From an uncultured Bacteroides sp. (lineage in GTDB: Bacteria; Bacteroidota; Bacteroidia; Bacteroidales; Bacteroidaceae): a DNA stretch of 64,000 nt. The notes under the pieces were generated by a model. It made no database searches. It had not been told where the DNA came from and worked only from the letters and a program-made list of their open reading frames with translations. Shown here piece after piece: positions 18,518-27,346 of the stretch. Both the position numbers and the translations under genes were made by a program. Within the stretch, counting starts at the first letter, position 1, and each line of letters begins with the position of its first letter. The DNA lies in NCBI RefSeq assembly GCF_963675905.1, contig NZ_OY780936.1, positions 1,869,946 through 1,933,945 on the forward strand, written 5' to 3'.

Positions 18518-19339
18518 TTAACTAGCAGTTATAGGAACAGGATTCGGAGTTTGTTCTTTCTTTGCCGTACTTTTATCAGTATCAGGAAGACCATTCAACA
18601 AAATCTCGTTATGATCACATTCCGGATTTATTGCATTCACATCTACATCTCCACGAATTCCATCAATCCGTCCCCTACGGGTATATTGCCAAATATGCCA
18701 GTTATTGCCATCAGGTAATACCGGATTACCGTCACCGTATTGAGCAATAAAAATTTTATAATCTTTATAGCGATCCACCAAATAACGATTATAAAAAGAA
18801 GGCATTGTGTATAATACAGGTTTCTTTCCATAAAGAGCCTCTACCTCATTTAGAAAAATCTGAAGATTCTTATGAAGTACATCATCAGTCCAATATTTAC
18901 ATTCTTCAATATCAACTACAGGAATAAGATCCTGAGTATCTTTATTCACAGTCTGCTTAAAGTTTTCGAATTGTTCTTCGGCCGATGTTTTTGTAGAAAA
19001 GTAATGATAGCTCCCCACCAATAAACCCTTTTCTTTTGCCAGCATTACATTCCTATTATAGCATTCGTCTTTAATAGTAGCCCCTTCGGTAGCCTTTACA
19101 TAAACAAACCTTATGGGATTATTTTCGTAATGAGTTACCTTCTCCCAATCAATTGTTCCCTGGTAATGAGATACATCAATTCCACAAATTCCATCCACAA
19201 TTCTTGGAGGAGCAGGTGCAACTTTAATATGTGTACGTGCTTTCACTTTACGATGATGATGTTTCCTCTTCCGGGCATCAACATGTGGAGAGAATAACAA
19301 TAACAACAGGGATAATATGATTGATAAATATTTCTTCAT
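18518..19339 (-). CDS. GH25 lysozyme-like hydrolase, secreted
   Basis: The 273-residue protein begins with a signal peptide (MKKYLSIILSLLLLLFSPHVDA) and a basic His/Lys/Arg stretch (KRKHHHRKVK), then a GH25 domain (about 50-245). GIDVSHYQGTIDW, FVYVKATEG, VGSYHYF and the catalytic VVDIEE segment are all present, as is WQYTRRGRIDGI. GH25 enzymes are N-acetylmuramidases acting on peptidoglycan. The C-terminal tail is Pro/Thr-rich and unstructured. A second GH25 gene of different topology is at 48896-49804. Confidence 0.92.
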   Translation of the reverse strand: MKKYLSIILSLLLLLFSPHVDARKRKHHHRKVKARTHIKVAPAPPRIVDGICGIDVSHYQGTIDWEKVTHYENNPIRFVYVKATEGATIKDECYNRNVMLAKEKGLLVGSYHYFSTKTSAEEQFENFKQTVNKDTQDLIPVVDIEECKYWTDDVLHKNLQIFLNEVEALYGKKPVLYTMPSFYNRYLVDRYKDYKIFIAQYGDGNPVLPDGNNWHIWQYTRRGRIDGIRGDVDVNAINPECDHNEILLNGLPDTDKSTAKKEQTPNPVPITAS

Positions 19340-19714
19340 TAGTATTGAAAATTTAAAAAACGCTGCTAAGTTAAGGAATATATTCGGAGGATCATATTTT
19401 TTAATTATTCTTTATAATTGATTTGTTTTATTTTATAAATAAACCGATTATTGAGCACGTATAAAGTATTTTCTCGCCTTGAAATTATAATTTGGTGTAC
19501 ACCTTCTATTAATACACCCTACACTATATTATAGAAAAGTGTACACCTTTTGCAAAAAACAATATCAAAGAGAGCTTTAAACATCAAGAATAAATCAATT
19601 AATCTTTTTTTAATATTATAAATTTGAATAAAACAACCATCGAAACTCTTTTTCATCTATATTTGCCCACATTTAAAAAATTAACTGAATTTTGGAACAA
19701 ACTACTAGAAGAAA
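19340..19714. other. Intergenic region with GTGTACACC repeats and a promoter element
   Basis: No gene is seen. GGTGTACACC (19494-19503), TACACT (19520-19525) and AGTGTACACC (19538-19547) form interleaved direct and inverted copies. TATATTTG at 19658-19665 is a good -7 element for the following plus-strand gene (ATG 19715), without a clear -33 partner. The region also carries the upstream sequence of the minus-strand GH25 gene. Confidence 0.5.
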
Positions 19715-22700
19715 ATGGGAAAACAAGTATTCCAAACTGATAACACATCGAGGTGGAAAAAGTTTAAATGGACAATGAGATTTTTCTCTTTCATCGTGTG
19801 TATGCTTATTGCTGCACTGATAATTATGCTTATTATTGATAAAAGCCCCTCTCTCCCATTCCGACATGATTACCGAAGTGTTGTAACAGCCTCCAAACCT
19901 TTCATGCAGGAATCAAAACTATCAAAAGAGTACAAGGGATTCAGAGATTATATTTCTGATAAAAAGTTTCATTCCAATTACGAAAAGGAGAAACTTGCAG
20001 CTCAGGCCAGATATAAAAAGTTTGAAACGAACTTTAATGATAAGAACTCGAATAAAATAACAAATAACTGGGACATGTTTCCTGCAGGAATACGTTCTGC
20101 ATTTTATGTAGCATGGGATCCTCAGTCTTTCTTCTCCTTAAAAAGGAATATCCGTAATCTAAACCTTATAATACCAGAATGGTTCTTTATTGATCCTAAA
20201 ACCGATGAGTTAAAAACAAATGTAGATGAACAGGGATATAAACTGATGAAAAAAAGCGGCGTTCCTATCATGCCGATATTAAGTAATAACTTTGACCGAG
20301 AATTCCGTCCCGAAGCTATAGGTCGTATTCTTCATAATGAAAAAAAGAAAAAGAAAATAATACAGGAAGTATTAAACCAATGTCTTAAAAATAAGTTTGT
20401 CGGTATTAATATCGACTTTGAAGGTCTAAACGAAAGTAAGAACGAGTATTTGCTTAATTTCGTAAAAGAAATGGCTGATGCCTTTCATAAGGAAGGACTG
20501 CTTGTTACACAAGATATTATGCCTTTCAATGAAGATTACGATGTTACTCAACTTGCCAAATACAACGATTATTTATTCTTAATGTCTTATGATGAATACT
20601 CATCAGACAGCGATCCGGGTCCTATCAGTTCACAAAAATGGATTGAAGCTACAGTTGACGACCTCGCAAAGAAAGTACCTTCAGAGAAAATAGTTCTTTG
20701 TCTTGGAGCATTCGGTTACGATTGGCCGGCAGCAGCAAATTCTACACCTAACGTTACCTATCAGCAAGCATTGTCAAGGGCTTATGCAAGCAAGTCTAAA
20801 ATCAAATTCGACAACGACACCTACAACCTGAACTTTGCTTATAAAGATGATAAAAACACTGTCCATCAGGTTTACTTTACCGATGCTGCAACTCATTTCA
20901 ATACAATGAGATTTGGCGCGGAATACGGACTGGCAGGTTTCGCTGTGTGGCGTCTTGGTAGTGAAGACAACAGAGTATGGAAATTCTATAATAAGGATAT
21001 TACTAAAGATGCTGCTAAAAAAATAAGCAAGAAAGATCTGGAAGATGTAAAAATGGTTAAGGATGTCGACTATTTTGGCGACGGAGAAGTGCTTGATGTT
21101 GTTAATGTTCCTCACCCTGGAACAATAAAAACAGAAATAGATAGTACTGAGATGTTGATATCTGAGGAAAACTATGTTAAAATACCAAGTACTTTTCAAA
21201 TAAGAAAGTATGGAATGGCTCCACAAAAAATGCTCGCATTAACATTTGATGATGGTCCGGATGAAAAGTATACTCCTAAAATTCTGAATATTCTGTCACA
21301 GTATCATGTACCGGCAGCATTCTTTGTGGTAGGATTGCAAGCCGAAAAGAATTTGCCTATTCTTAAAAGAATATACAATGAAGGTCATTTAATTGGAAAT
21401 CATACATTTACTCACCGAAATGTTGCTGCTATTACACCTCAGAGGGCATTAATTGAGTTTAAACTAACTCGATTGCTTATTGAGTGTATTACCGGTCACA
21501 GCACAATTCTTTTCCGTGCGCCATATAATGCCGACAGTGAACCGGTAACTATGGAAGAAATTATTCCGGTAGCACTGGCCAGAACACAAAACTATCTGGA
21601 TATTGGTGAAAACATTGACCCGGAAGACTGGCAGGTAGGAATAAAAGCGGATACTATCTTTAAAAGGGTAGTCAAGGCTGTTGAAGAGCAACGCGGAAAT
21701 ATCATATTACTCCATGATGCTGGCGGTGAAACAAGAGAAGAGACAATAAAGGCTCTTCCTATGATTATAAAATATTTCCAGCAAAAAGGATATACATTTA
21801 CCAGCATTTCTTCTCTGCTGAACAAAGATAGAAATGTGTTAATGCCTGCTGTTCCAAAAGGTAGCGGATATTATATCATGCAATCCAATTTGGCTCTTGC
21901 TGAGCTTACCTACTGGGTTGGTAACTTCTTAACTTCACTTTTCATTATATTTATTATTCTGGGTATTGCCCGATTAATATTTATGATAGTATTAACATCA
22001 AGAGAGAAAAGGAAAAAAGTAATATTAGATAGCCGCTTATTGGAGAACGCACCATTGGTCTCTATTATTGTTCCAGCTTATAATGAAGAGGTCAACGCAG
22101 TTTCTTCACTCAACAATTTACTGAAACAAGATTATCCTAACTTTAACATCATCTTTGTTGACGATGGAAGTAAAGATGAAACTTATAAGAGAGTATGTGA
22201 AGCCTTGTCAGTAAATCAAAAGATGAGAATCTTCACTAAGCCCAACGGCGGAAAGGCTTCGGCACTGAATTTTGGTATTCAGCATACCAATGCCGATTAT
22301 GTAGTTTGCATTGACGCTGATACCAAACTTTATCCTAATGCCGTATCGTTAATGATGCTTCATTTTCTGGATAAAAGCAACAATGAAAATGTTGGAGCTG
22401 TAGCCGGTAACGTAAAAGTAGGTAATCAGATTAATATGCTTACCAAATGGCAGGCTATAGAATATACTACTAGTCAGAACTTTGACAGACTTGCCTATGC
22501 CAACATTAATGCAATAACAGTTGTTCCGGGTGCTATTGGTGCATTTAAGAAAGCTGCTATTGACGAAGCTGGTGGCTTTACAACAGACACTTTAGCCGAA
22601 GATTGTGACTTGACAATACGTATCCTCAAAGCTGGATACAGTATTGTAAATGAAAACAAAGCGATTGCTATGACTGAAGCTCCGGAAAAGACCAAACAGT

Positions 22701-23140
22701 TTATCAAGCAAAGAACACGATGGACATTTGGAGTGATGCAGACTTTCTGGAAACACAGAGACACCCTACTGGATAAGAAGTTCAAAGGTTTGGGAATATG
22801 GGCTATGCCAAACATCCTTATATTCCAGTTCTTAATTCCATTTTTCTCACCGTTGGCGGATATATTTATGCTCGTAGGTATCTTTGCCGGCAATGCCACA
22901 AAAATTGGAATATACTATCTGCTGTTTATGCTGGTTGACATCAGTATATCTGTACTAGCCTTTATCTTTGAAAAGGAAAAGGTATCCAAACTAATCTGGA
23001 TAATACCTCAGAGATTTGTTTATCGATGGATAATGTATATTGTTCTTTTCAAGAGCTTTAAAAAAGCCATTAAAGGTGAACTACAAACCTGGGGAGTTCT
23101 GAAAAGATCGGGAAATGTTGCAGATCTAGATATCAAATAA
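19715..23140 (+). CDS. Trimodular GH18-like / polysaccharide deacetylase / family 2 glycosyltransferase
   Basis: The 1141-residue membrane protein has an N-terminal span (about 21-43), a GH18-like domain (about 125-430) with VGINIDFEG, keeping the catalytic Glu236 and neighbouring Asp234; a NodB deacetylase domain (about 505-690) with TFDDGPD (Asp512-Asp513), HTFTH (His563, His567), RAPY and LLHDAGG; a second span (about 725-755); a GT2 domain (from 780, SIIVPAYNEE) with DAD (867-869), EDCDL and QRTRW (999-1003); and C-terminal spans. The GT2 motifs are those of processive synthases of beta-linked polymers such as PgaC or hyaluronan synthase. It probably makes, trims and de-N-acetylates an extracellular GlcNAc-type polymer in one chain (inference). 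No lysogenic or regulatory neighbour explains it. Confidence 0.9.
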   Translation: MGKQVFQTDNTSRWKKFKWTMRFFSFIVCMLIAALIIMLIIDKSPSLPFRHDYRSVVTASKPFMQESKLSKEYKGFRDYISDKKFHSNYEKEKLAAQARYKKFETNFNDKNSNKITNNWDMFPAGIRSAFYVAWDPQSFFSLKRNIRNLNLIIPEWFFIDPKTDELKTNVDEQGYKLMKKSGVPIMPILSNNFDREFRPEAIGRILHNEKKKKKIIQEVLNQCLKNKFVGINIDFEGLNESKNEYLLNFVKEMADAFHKEGLLVTQDIMPFNEDYDVTQLAKYNDYLFLMSYDEYSSDSDPGPISSQKWIEATVDDLAKKVPSEKIVLCLGAFGYDWPAAANSTPNVTYQQALSRAYASKSKIKFDNDTYNLNFAYKDDKNTVHQVYFTDAATHFNTMRFGAEYGLAGFAVWRLGSEDNRVWKFYNKDITKDAAKKISKKDLEDVKMVKDVDYFGDGEVLDVVNVPHPGTIKTEIDSTEMLISEENYVKIPSTFQIRKYGMAPQKMLALTFDDGPDEKYTPKILNILSQYHVPAAFFVVGLQAEKNLPILKRIYNEGHLIGNHTFTHRNVAAITPQRALIEFKLTRLLIECITGHSTILFRAPYNADSEPVTMEEIIPVALARTQNYLDIGENIDPEDWQVGIKADTIFKRVVKAVEEQRGNIILLHDAGGETREETIKALPMIIKYFQQKGYTFTSISSLLNKDRNVLMPAVPKGSGYYIMQSNLALAELTYWVGNFLTSLFIIFIILGIARLIFMIVLTSREKRKKVILDSRLLENAPLVSIIVPAYNEEVNAVSSLNNLLKQDYPNFNIIFVDDGSKDETYKRVCEALSVNQKMRIFTKPNGGKASALNFGIQHTNADYVVCIDADTKLYPNAVSLMMLHFLDKSNNENVGAVAGNVKVGNQINMLTKWQAIEYTTSQNFDRLAYANINAITVVPGAIGAFKKAAIDEAGGFTTDTLAEDCDLTIRILKAGYSIVNENKAIAMTEAPEKTKQFIKQRTRWTFGVMQTFWKHRDTLLDKKFKGLGIWAMPNILIFQFLIPFFSPLADIFMLVGIFAGNATKIGIYYLLFMLVDISISVLAFIFEKEKVSKLIWIIPQRFVYRWIMYIVLFKSFKKAIKGELQTWGVLKRSGNVADLDIK

Positions 23141-23154
23141 ACTATAGATAAATA

Positions 23155-23206
23155 AACAAGAAGGCGGAAAATTGAGAATTAATTCTCAGCTTTCCGCCTT
23201 CTTGTT
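23155..23206. terminator. Bidirectional terminator
   Basis: A perfect 16-bp stem (23155-23170 with 23191-23206) rich in GGCGG/CCGCC encloses a further palindrome (TGAGAATTAATTCTCA). It lies between the convergent GT2 fusion and amylase genes. Confidence 0.85.
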
Positions 23207-23218
23207 ACACCTCTACTT

Positions 23219-25987
23219 TTATTTTAATATCTTAAATGTTTCCAAAGTTCCGTCGGCCAATTGAGTACGTACTAAATAACAACCGGAAGATAAACCAACC
23301 GCTTCAACAAAAGCTTGATTATCTACAGTTTTTACGAGCACTCCATTGATTGAATAAACCTTTATATTCTTCACATCTTTGTCAGTCACTATTTTTATCT
23401 CAGAAGTTGAATTGTCATAATAAACCTTTACTCCAACATAACTTTCAATATTTTCAATTCCAACTGAAGGGAAAGTTGTCTGACGATCAATATAATACAG
23501 AAATCCATGAGCTGGAATAGTAATACTAGTCGTTGTTGAAGTCACATTCAACTGGTTACCTGTCATCAAATCATACCAAACACCTGTTTTTGGAAAAGTT
23601 ACTGTAGAAGTTATCACTGCATCTTTTAAGTTAGAAACCTCCACCACATTCAAATCATTATGTGATATTGTTACACTCTTTCCGTTATCCCAGTCACTTG
23701 ATGATATGCTTCTGGTAGCAGTACCCTGAGTAAAGGCATTTGGATATTTTTGACGCAAATTAAGTACACGGCTATATGTTTTATATAAGTTCATACGCTC
23801 TGGAACATCCAGGAAATCCCATCGAACAGGTTTAACAGCCATCCGGTCTCCTCCTTCATAAATAGAATAATCATATCCAAGTTCACCAAATTGCCAGATC
23901 ATTTTAGGTCCAGGTACAGTAAAGAAAAGGGCAGCTTCTGAAGATAGTTGTTTCATTGTAGAAGCCAAATCATTTTTTGTAACTCCATTAGCCATGGCTT
24001 CATATCCTACCCTTTCTTCATCATGACTCTCTAAATAAGCCACCTGTGTACGGGTTGAAACATTCATATAACTTAAATCAGCATTCGTTCCTTTAGATAT
24101 TGACTTACCAGAACCATTCATATTATTCCATAGAATCATTCCAGTGTCTGATAGAACTTTTTCTTCTGTATCAGCACAAAAATGTTCAAGAATAAATAAT
24201 ACATCCGGTTTCACTTCCTTAGCAGCATTATAATATTCAGTAATATTATTGATACGTGTTTGGTCATAATTACCAGCAGTAGCTTCAGTTGAAGAATTAT
24301 CAGTTAACCCTTTCGATAAATCAAGTCGATATCCGTCCACATTAAATTCCTGAATCCAGTATTTCATCACACGCTTAAAGTAGTCTTTTGTTCCTACATA
24401 TCCATGTTTAAAATCATTGAATACACTATAAGGATGAGGAGCATCTACATTAAACCAGGGATTAGCATCAGACGTTTTATTCGTCGTACTATTCCAATAT
24501 AATTTAGCCATTGGGTTATTGCCTGTTGCATGATTAAGTACCATATCTAAAATAACAGCAATTCCTCTTTTATGGCATTCATCAATAAATAATTTATAGT
24601 TAGCTTCCGTGCCATAAGCCTTATCTGGTGCAAAATAGAAACAAGGATTATATCCCCAGCTACTGTTTCCATCAAATTCAGTAATAGGCATCAACTCTAC
24701 CGCATTCACTCCCAGATTTTTTAAATAATCAAGCTTATCAATAGCCGCCTTAAGAGTTTTTTCAGAAGTAAAATCGCGTAAAAGCAATTCATAAACTACC
24801 ATATTATTCTTCGTCGGAGTGGTAAAATTAGTTGCCTGCCAGTTATAGGCCGCCTTACCTGGTTGCAGAACAGAGACAATATCACTTGTCTTATCTTCAG
24901 GATAAGCAGCTAGTCCCGGATAAATTTCACTGTATTGATTAATCCATTTATCGTTCCAGGGATCTTGTATCTTTTGACAATAAGGATCTGCAATTCTTTT
25001 TACATCACCATTTTTATATGAAACCAGGTATTGAAAACCATATTCTTTGCCAGGTTCTAGATTTGGGATAGTAATCCACCAAGAATCATCACTTCTGGAA
25101 ACTTCAGTACTACGATACATCATATATTCAGCCATCGGTGTCCAGTTATTAAAATCTCCAATTACATAAATATCACTTACCTTGTTTGATGTGTCAGTAC
25201 TAGGATAAGGTGTGTAAAATACCAATGTTGCGCTTTTGCCATCAGCTGCATAGTTAATTCCTTTGTCAACTCCTGCAGGTAATGGACTGTATACCACTGA
25301 ACCTTTATAGGTAATTAAACGAGTAGCTGTAACAGTTTTCCCGCCAGCAGTAGCTTCAGCCTTTATTGTATAACTACCTGGAGAAGAAACTGTATACGAA
25401 GAAGTAAGAGCGGTAACATTACTTTGAGATGCAATTACTGAATTATTCACATAAAACTTTAAATCGGCCGATTCTGATGTAACAGCCTTTAAATTATAGG
25501 TTTTAGATGTTTTAATCAATTCATCACCAGTTGGTTCTGTAATAAGAAGCTGCAGTCCATCTTCATAAACCGGGCAAAAGATATCGGTTCCTCCATCTCC
25601 TTTTCCTTCCGGACTTCCCGTAGAAGAACGAAAAACAAAAACGAGCTTCAATATTTTCTCACCAGAAGGTACACCATAAAAAGTTCTGATATTAGGAATA
25701 GTCAGTGTGTATTTGTTATTTCCTAAAGAAGTCATCTTGCAATCGGGTATATTAACTCCCCAGGCAGCCTTAACATAAACCCAACCGCCATTACTTTGAT
25801 CTGTAACAACACCAGTATGCGCATAAACATCTCCTGTATAATTATTTAACCCGGCAGTACCTTTGGATGCATCAAAAGTTATTGTTACGGATTTTCCCTC
25901 GGTTGGAAATGACGGATCAGTAGTAATAACTTGCCCGTTCAGTAAAACCGGTAATAAGAAGAAGAATATAAGTAATAGTTTTTTCAT
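23219..25987 (-). CDS. Secreted GH13 alpha-amylase with sorting-domain-like C-terminus
   Basis: The 922-residue protein (start at 25987, MKKLLLIFFFLLPVLLNGQ signal peptide; no lipobox) has an N-terminal beta-rich module (20-150), further beta-sandwich modules, a CBM48-like segment (about 276, YVIGDFNNW) and a GH13 catalytic domain with nucleophile Asp556 (GYRLDLSKG), acid/base Glu601 (FILEHF) and Asp656 (ESHDEER). The last 80 residues (VKNIKVYSINGVLVKTVDN ... GCYLVRTQLADGT ... FKILK) resemble a type IX secretion sorting domain. In classical Sus loci this position holds the lipoprotein SusG; here a non-lipidated enzyme replaces it. Its own operator and promoter separate it from susCDE. Confidence 0.9.
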   Translation of the reverse strand: MKKLLLIFFFLLPVLLNGQVITTDPSFPTEGKSVTITFDASKGTAGLNNYTGDVYAHTGVVTDQSNGGWVYVKAAWGVNIPDCKMTSLGNNKYTLTIPNIRTFYGVPSGEKILKLVFVFRSSTGSPEGKGDGGTDIFCPVYEDGLQLLITEPTGDELIKTSKTYNLKAVTSESADLKFYVNNSVIASQSNVTALTSSYTVSSPGSYTIKAEATAGGKTVTATRLITYKGSVVYSPLPAGVDKGINYAADGKSATLVFYTPYPSTDTSNKVSDIYVIGDFNNWTPMAEYMMYRSTEVSRSDDSWWITIPNLEPGKEYGFQYLVSYKNGDVKRIADPYCQKIQDPWNDKWINQYSEIYPGLAAYPEDKTSDIVSVLQPGKAAYNWQATNFTTPTKNNMVVYELLLRDFTSEKTLKAAIDKLDYLKNLGVNAVELMPITEFDGNSSWGYNPCFYFAPDKAYGTEANYKLFIDECHKRGIAVILDMVLNHATGNNPMAKLYWNSTTNKTSDANPWFNVDAPHPYSVFNDFKHGYVGTKDYFKRVMKYWIQEFNVDGYRLDLSKGLTDNSSTEATAGNYDQTRINNITEYYNAAKEVKPDVLFILEHFCADTEEKVLSDTGMILWNNMNGSGKSISKGTNADLSYMNVSTRTQVAYLESHDEERVGYEAMANGVTKNDLASTMKQLSSEAALFFTVPGPKMIWQFGELGYDYSIYEGGDRMAVKPVRWDFLDVPERMNLYKTYSRVLNLRQKYPNAFTQGTATRSISSSDWDNGKSVTISHNDLNVVEVSNLKDAVITSTVTFPKTGVWYDLMTGNQLNVTSTTTSITIPAHGFLYYIDRQTTFPSVGIENIESYVGVKVYYDNSTSEIKIVTDKDVKNIKVYSINGVLVKTVDNQAFVEAVGLSSGCYLVRTQLADGTLETFKILK

Positions 25988-26026
25988 AATAAAACAAGTA
26001 TTAGATTTCAAATTCTCTTAGCAAAA

Positions 26027-26034
26027 CAAAGATA
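26027..26034 (-). promoter_or_regulatory. -7 promoter element of the amylase gene
   Basis: On the minus strand the sequence reads TATCTTTG, an exact TAnnTTTG. It lies 39 bp before the ATG at 25987 and 54 bp downstream of the operator at 26089-26102. Confidence 0.7.
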
Positions 26035-26088
26035 AAAATTAATGGCTATCTGTATTATAATATAAAAGTAATTGAATATACTTTGAAT

Positions 26089-26102
26089 TGCAAACGATTG
26101 CA
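26089..26102 (-). promoter_or_regulatory. LacI-type operator upstream of the amylase gene
   Basis: TGCAAACGATTGCA is a 14-bp palindrome with one asymmetric position and central CG, almost identical to the sites before susA (16490) and susC (32125). It is followed by a partial second copy (ATTGCAT, 26105-26111). Confidence 0.8.
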
Positions 26103-26111
26103 TGATTGCAT

Positions 26112-26148
26112 AAAGAGAGCACCCGTACATTTTACGGGTGCTCTCTTT
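26112..26148 (-). terminator. Terminator of the susCDE operon
   Basis: A perfect 16-bp stem (26112-26127 with 26133-26148) with a 5-nt loop has an A run on the plus strand side, which is the T-rich tail for minus-strand transcripts. It ends susE transcription, so the amylase gene must use its own promoter. Confidence 0.88.
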
Positions 26149-26175
26149 TTATAGTTAATTATTCTCACGAAATAA

Positions 26176-27312
26176 TTATGGCATTTTTTCTAGTCTAACA
26201 AGTATATAATGATTAGTTAAATCATTGAATGAAACAAAGTAATCACCAGATTTTTCAATTGTAATGTTACCTCCAGCAGTACTAGCAGTACCGAATGGCA
26301 AGAAATAAGTACTTGGAGTTCCTGTTCCCCATGCTACATCCCAAGCGCTGTTTGCTCTAAATTTAATAGTCTTACCAGCAGTCAATTGAATTTTTTGAAG
26401 ACTCCAAACATGTGGAATATTTTGTTCCAAAGCTGTATCACTATCCCAACCAGTTGGAGTTGCATCACCAATTATACCGATTCTAGTATAAGTCGTTGCA
26501 GTTGATCCTGTATATGGAACCATACTATAAGTAAGAGTAGTCAAATTAACTGTAAGTGTATAATAACCTGCAGTAGCGGGAGCATGGAAATTGCCACCTG
26601 CATTATTTGCTCCTATTTTACCATCACTTGCATAAGCATAACAATGATCCGAGTCGCCGGCTTTTATTATTAATTTAAATTCACCCGAAGCTTTAAAGTA
26701 TCCTGTATAAGTATAGATTTTCTCACCAGGAAGGCTATTGTTAGCAAACATAACCTGAAGTCCTTTTCCAAAATTAGTATTATTATTGTCCCAACTATAC
26801 AGCGCATCACCTACAATATAAAGAGGATCCTTTACAGGAATTTCTGCAATATACGGAGTAAAGGTAATAGTTTGTACATTTGAATAAACAGTTGAAATAG
26901 CTGCATTACCACTACTTGAAGAGACAACAGTTTTCAAGCGTATATCTATTGTGAGCGGCTTTGAATCTATCGTAAAGTTCGCAGCAGCAGAGTTAAGCAT
27001 AGCAGCTGTAATAACTGCAGACGTAGTTGTAGACGAAGTCAGTTCTACAGGTTTTTCAAAGGTACCTCCATGAACATCTGCCTGGATAGTATAATTTGCA
27101 GCAGCGGCATAACCATAATCAGCTGCTTCCCATTGCCACTTTCCAACTTTGTTTGTTAAATCAGTTGTTTCGGTAATCACAAGATTCTCTGGCAAGAGTT
27201 GCTCCAGCACAGGAGAAATGGTTGTGTCGCTCATCATTACCTTATCTTCTTCTTCGCAAGCAAAAAAGCAAGTGCAGCAAAGAGCGATCAGAAATATATT
27301 TAATTTTTTCAT
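26176..27312 (-). CDS. susE: SusE-like starch-binding outer-membrane lipoprotein
   Basis: The 378-residue protein (start at 27312) has a lipoprotein signal peptide with lipobox CFFAC. An N-terminal DUF5115/SusE-type beta domain (about 30-150) is followed by two SusE/SusF starch-binding repeats, recognisable by YIVGDALYSWDN and IGIIGDATPTGWD plus HVWSLQKIQLTAGKTIKFR. SusE binds starch at the cell surface and tunes oligosaccharide uptake by SusC/D. It follows susD by 34 bp. There is no separate susF. Confidence 0.9.
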   Translation of the reverse strand: MKKLNIFLIALCCTCFFACEEEDKVMMSDTTISPVLEQLLPENLVITETTDLTNKVGKWQWEAADYGYAAAANYTIQADVHGGTFEKPVELTSSTTTSAVITAAMLNSAAANFTIDSKPLTIDIRLKTVVSSSSGNAAISTVYSNVQTITFTPYIAEIPVKDPLYIVGDALYSWDNNNTNFGKGLQVMFANNSLPGEKIYTYTGYFKASGEFKLIIKAGDSDHCYAYASDGKIGANNAGGNFHAPATAGYYTLTVNLTTLTYSMVPYTGSTATTYTRIGIIGDATPTGWDSDTALEQNIPHVWSLQKIQLTAGKTIKFRANSAWDVAWGTGTPSTYFLPFGTASTAGGNITIEKSGDYFVSFNDLTNHYILVRLEKMP

Positions 27313-27346
27313 ATTATAATTCATTTATAAATTTTGAAAATAATCA

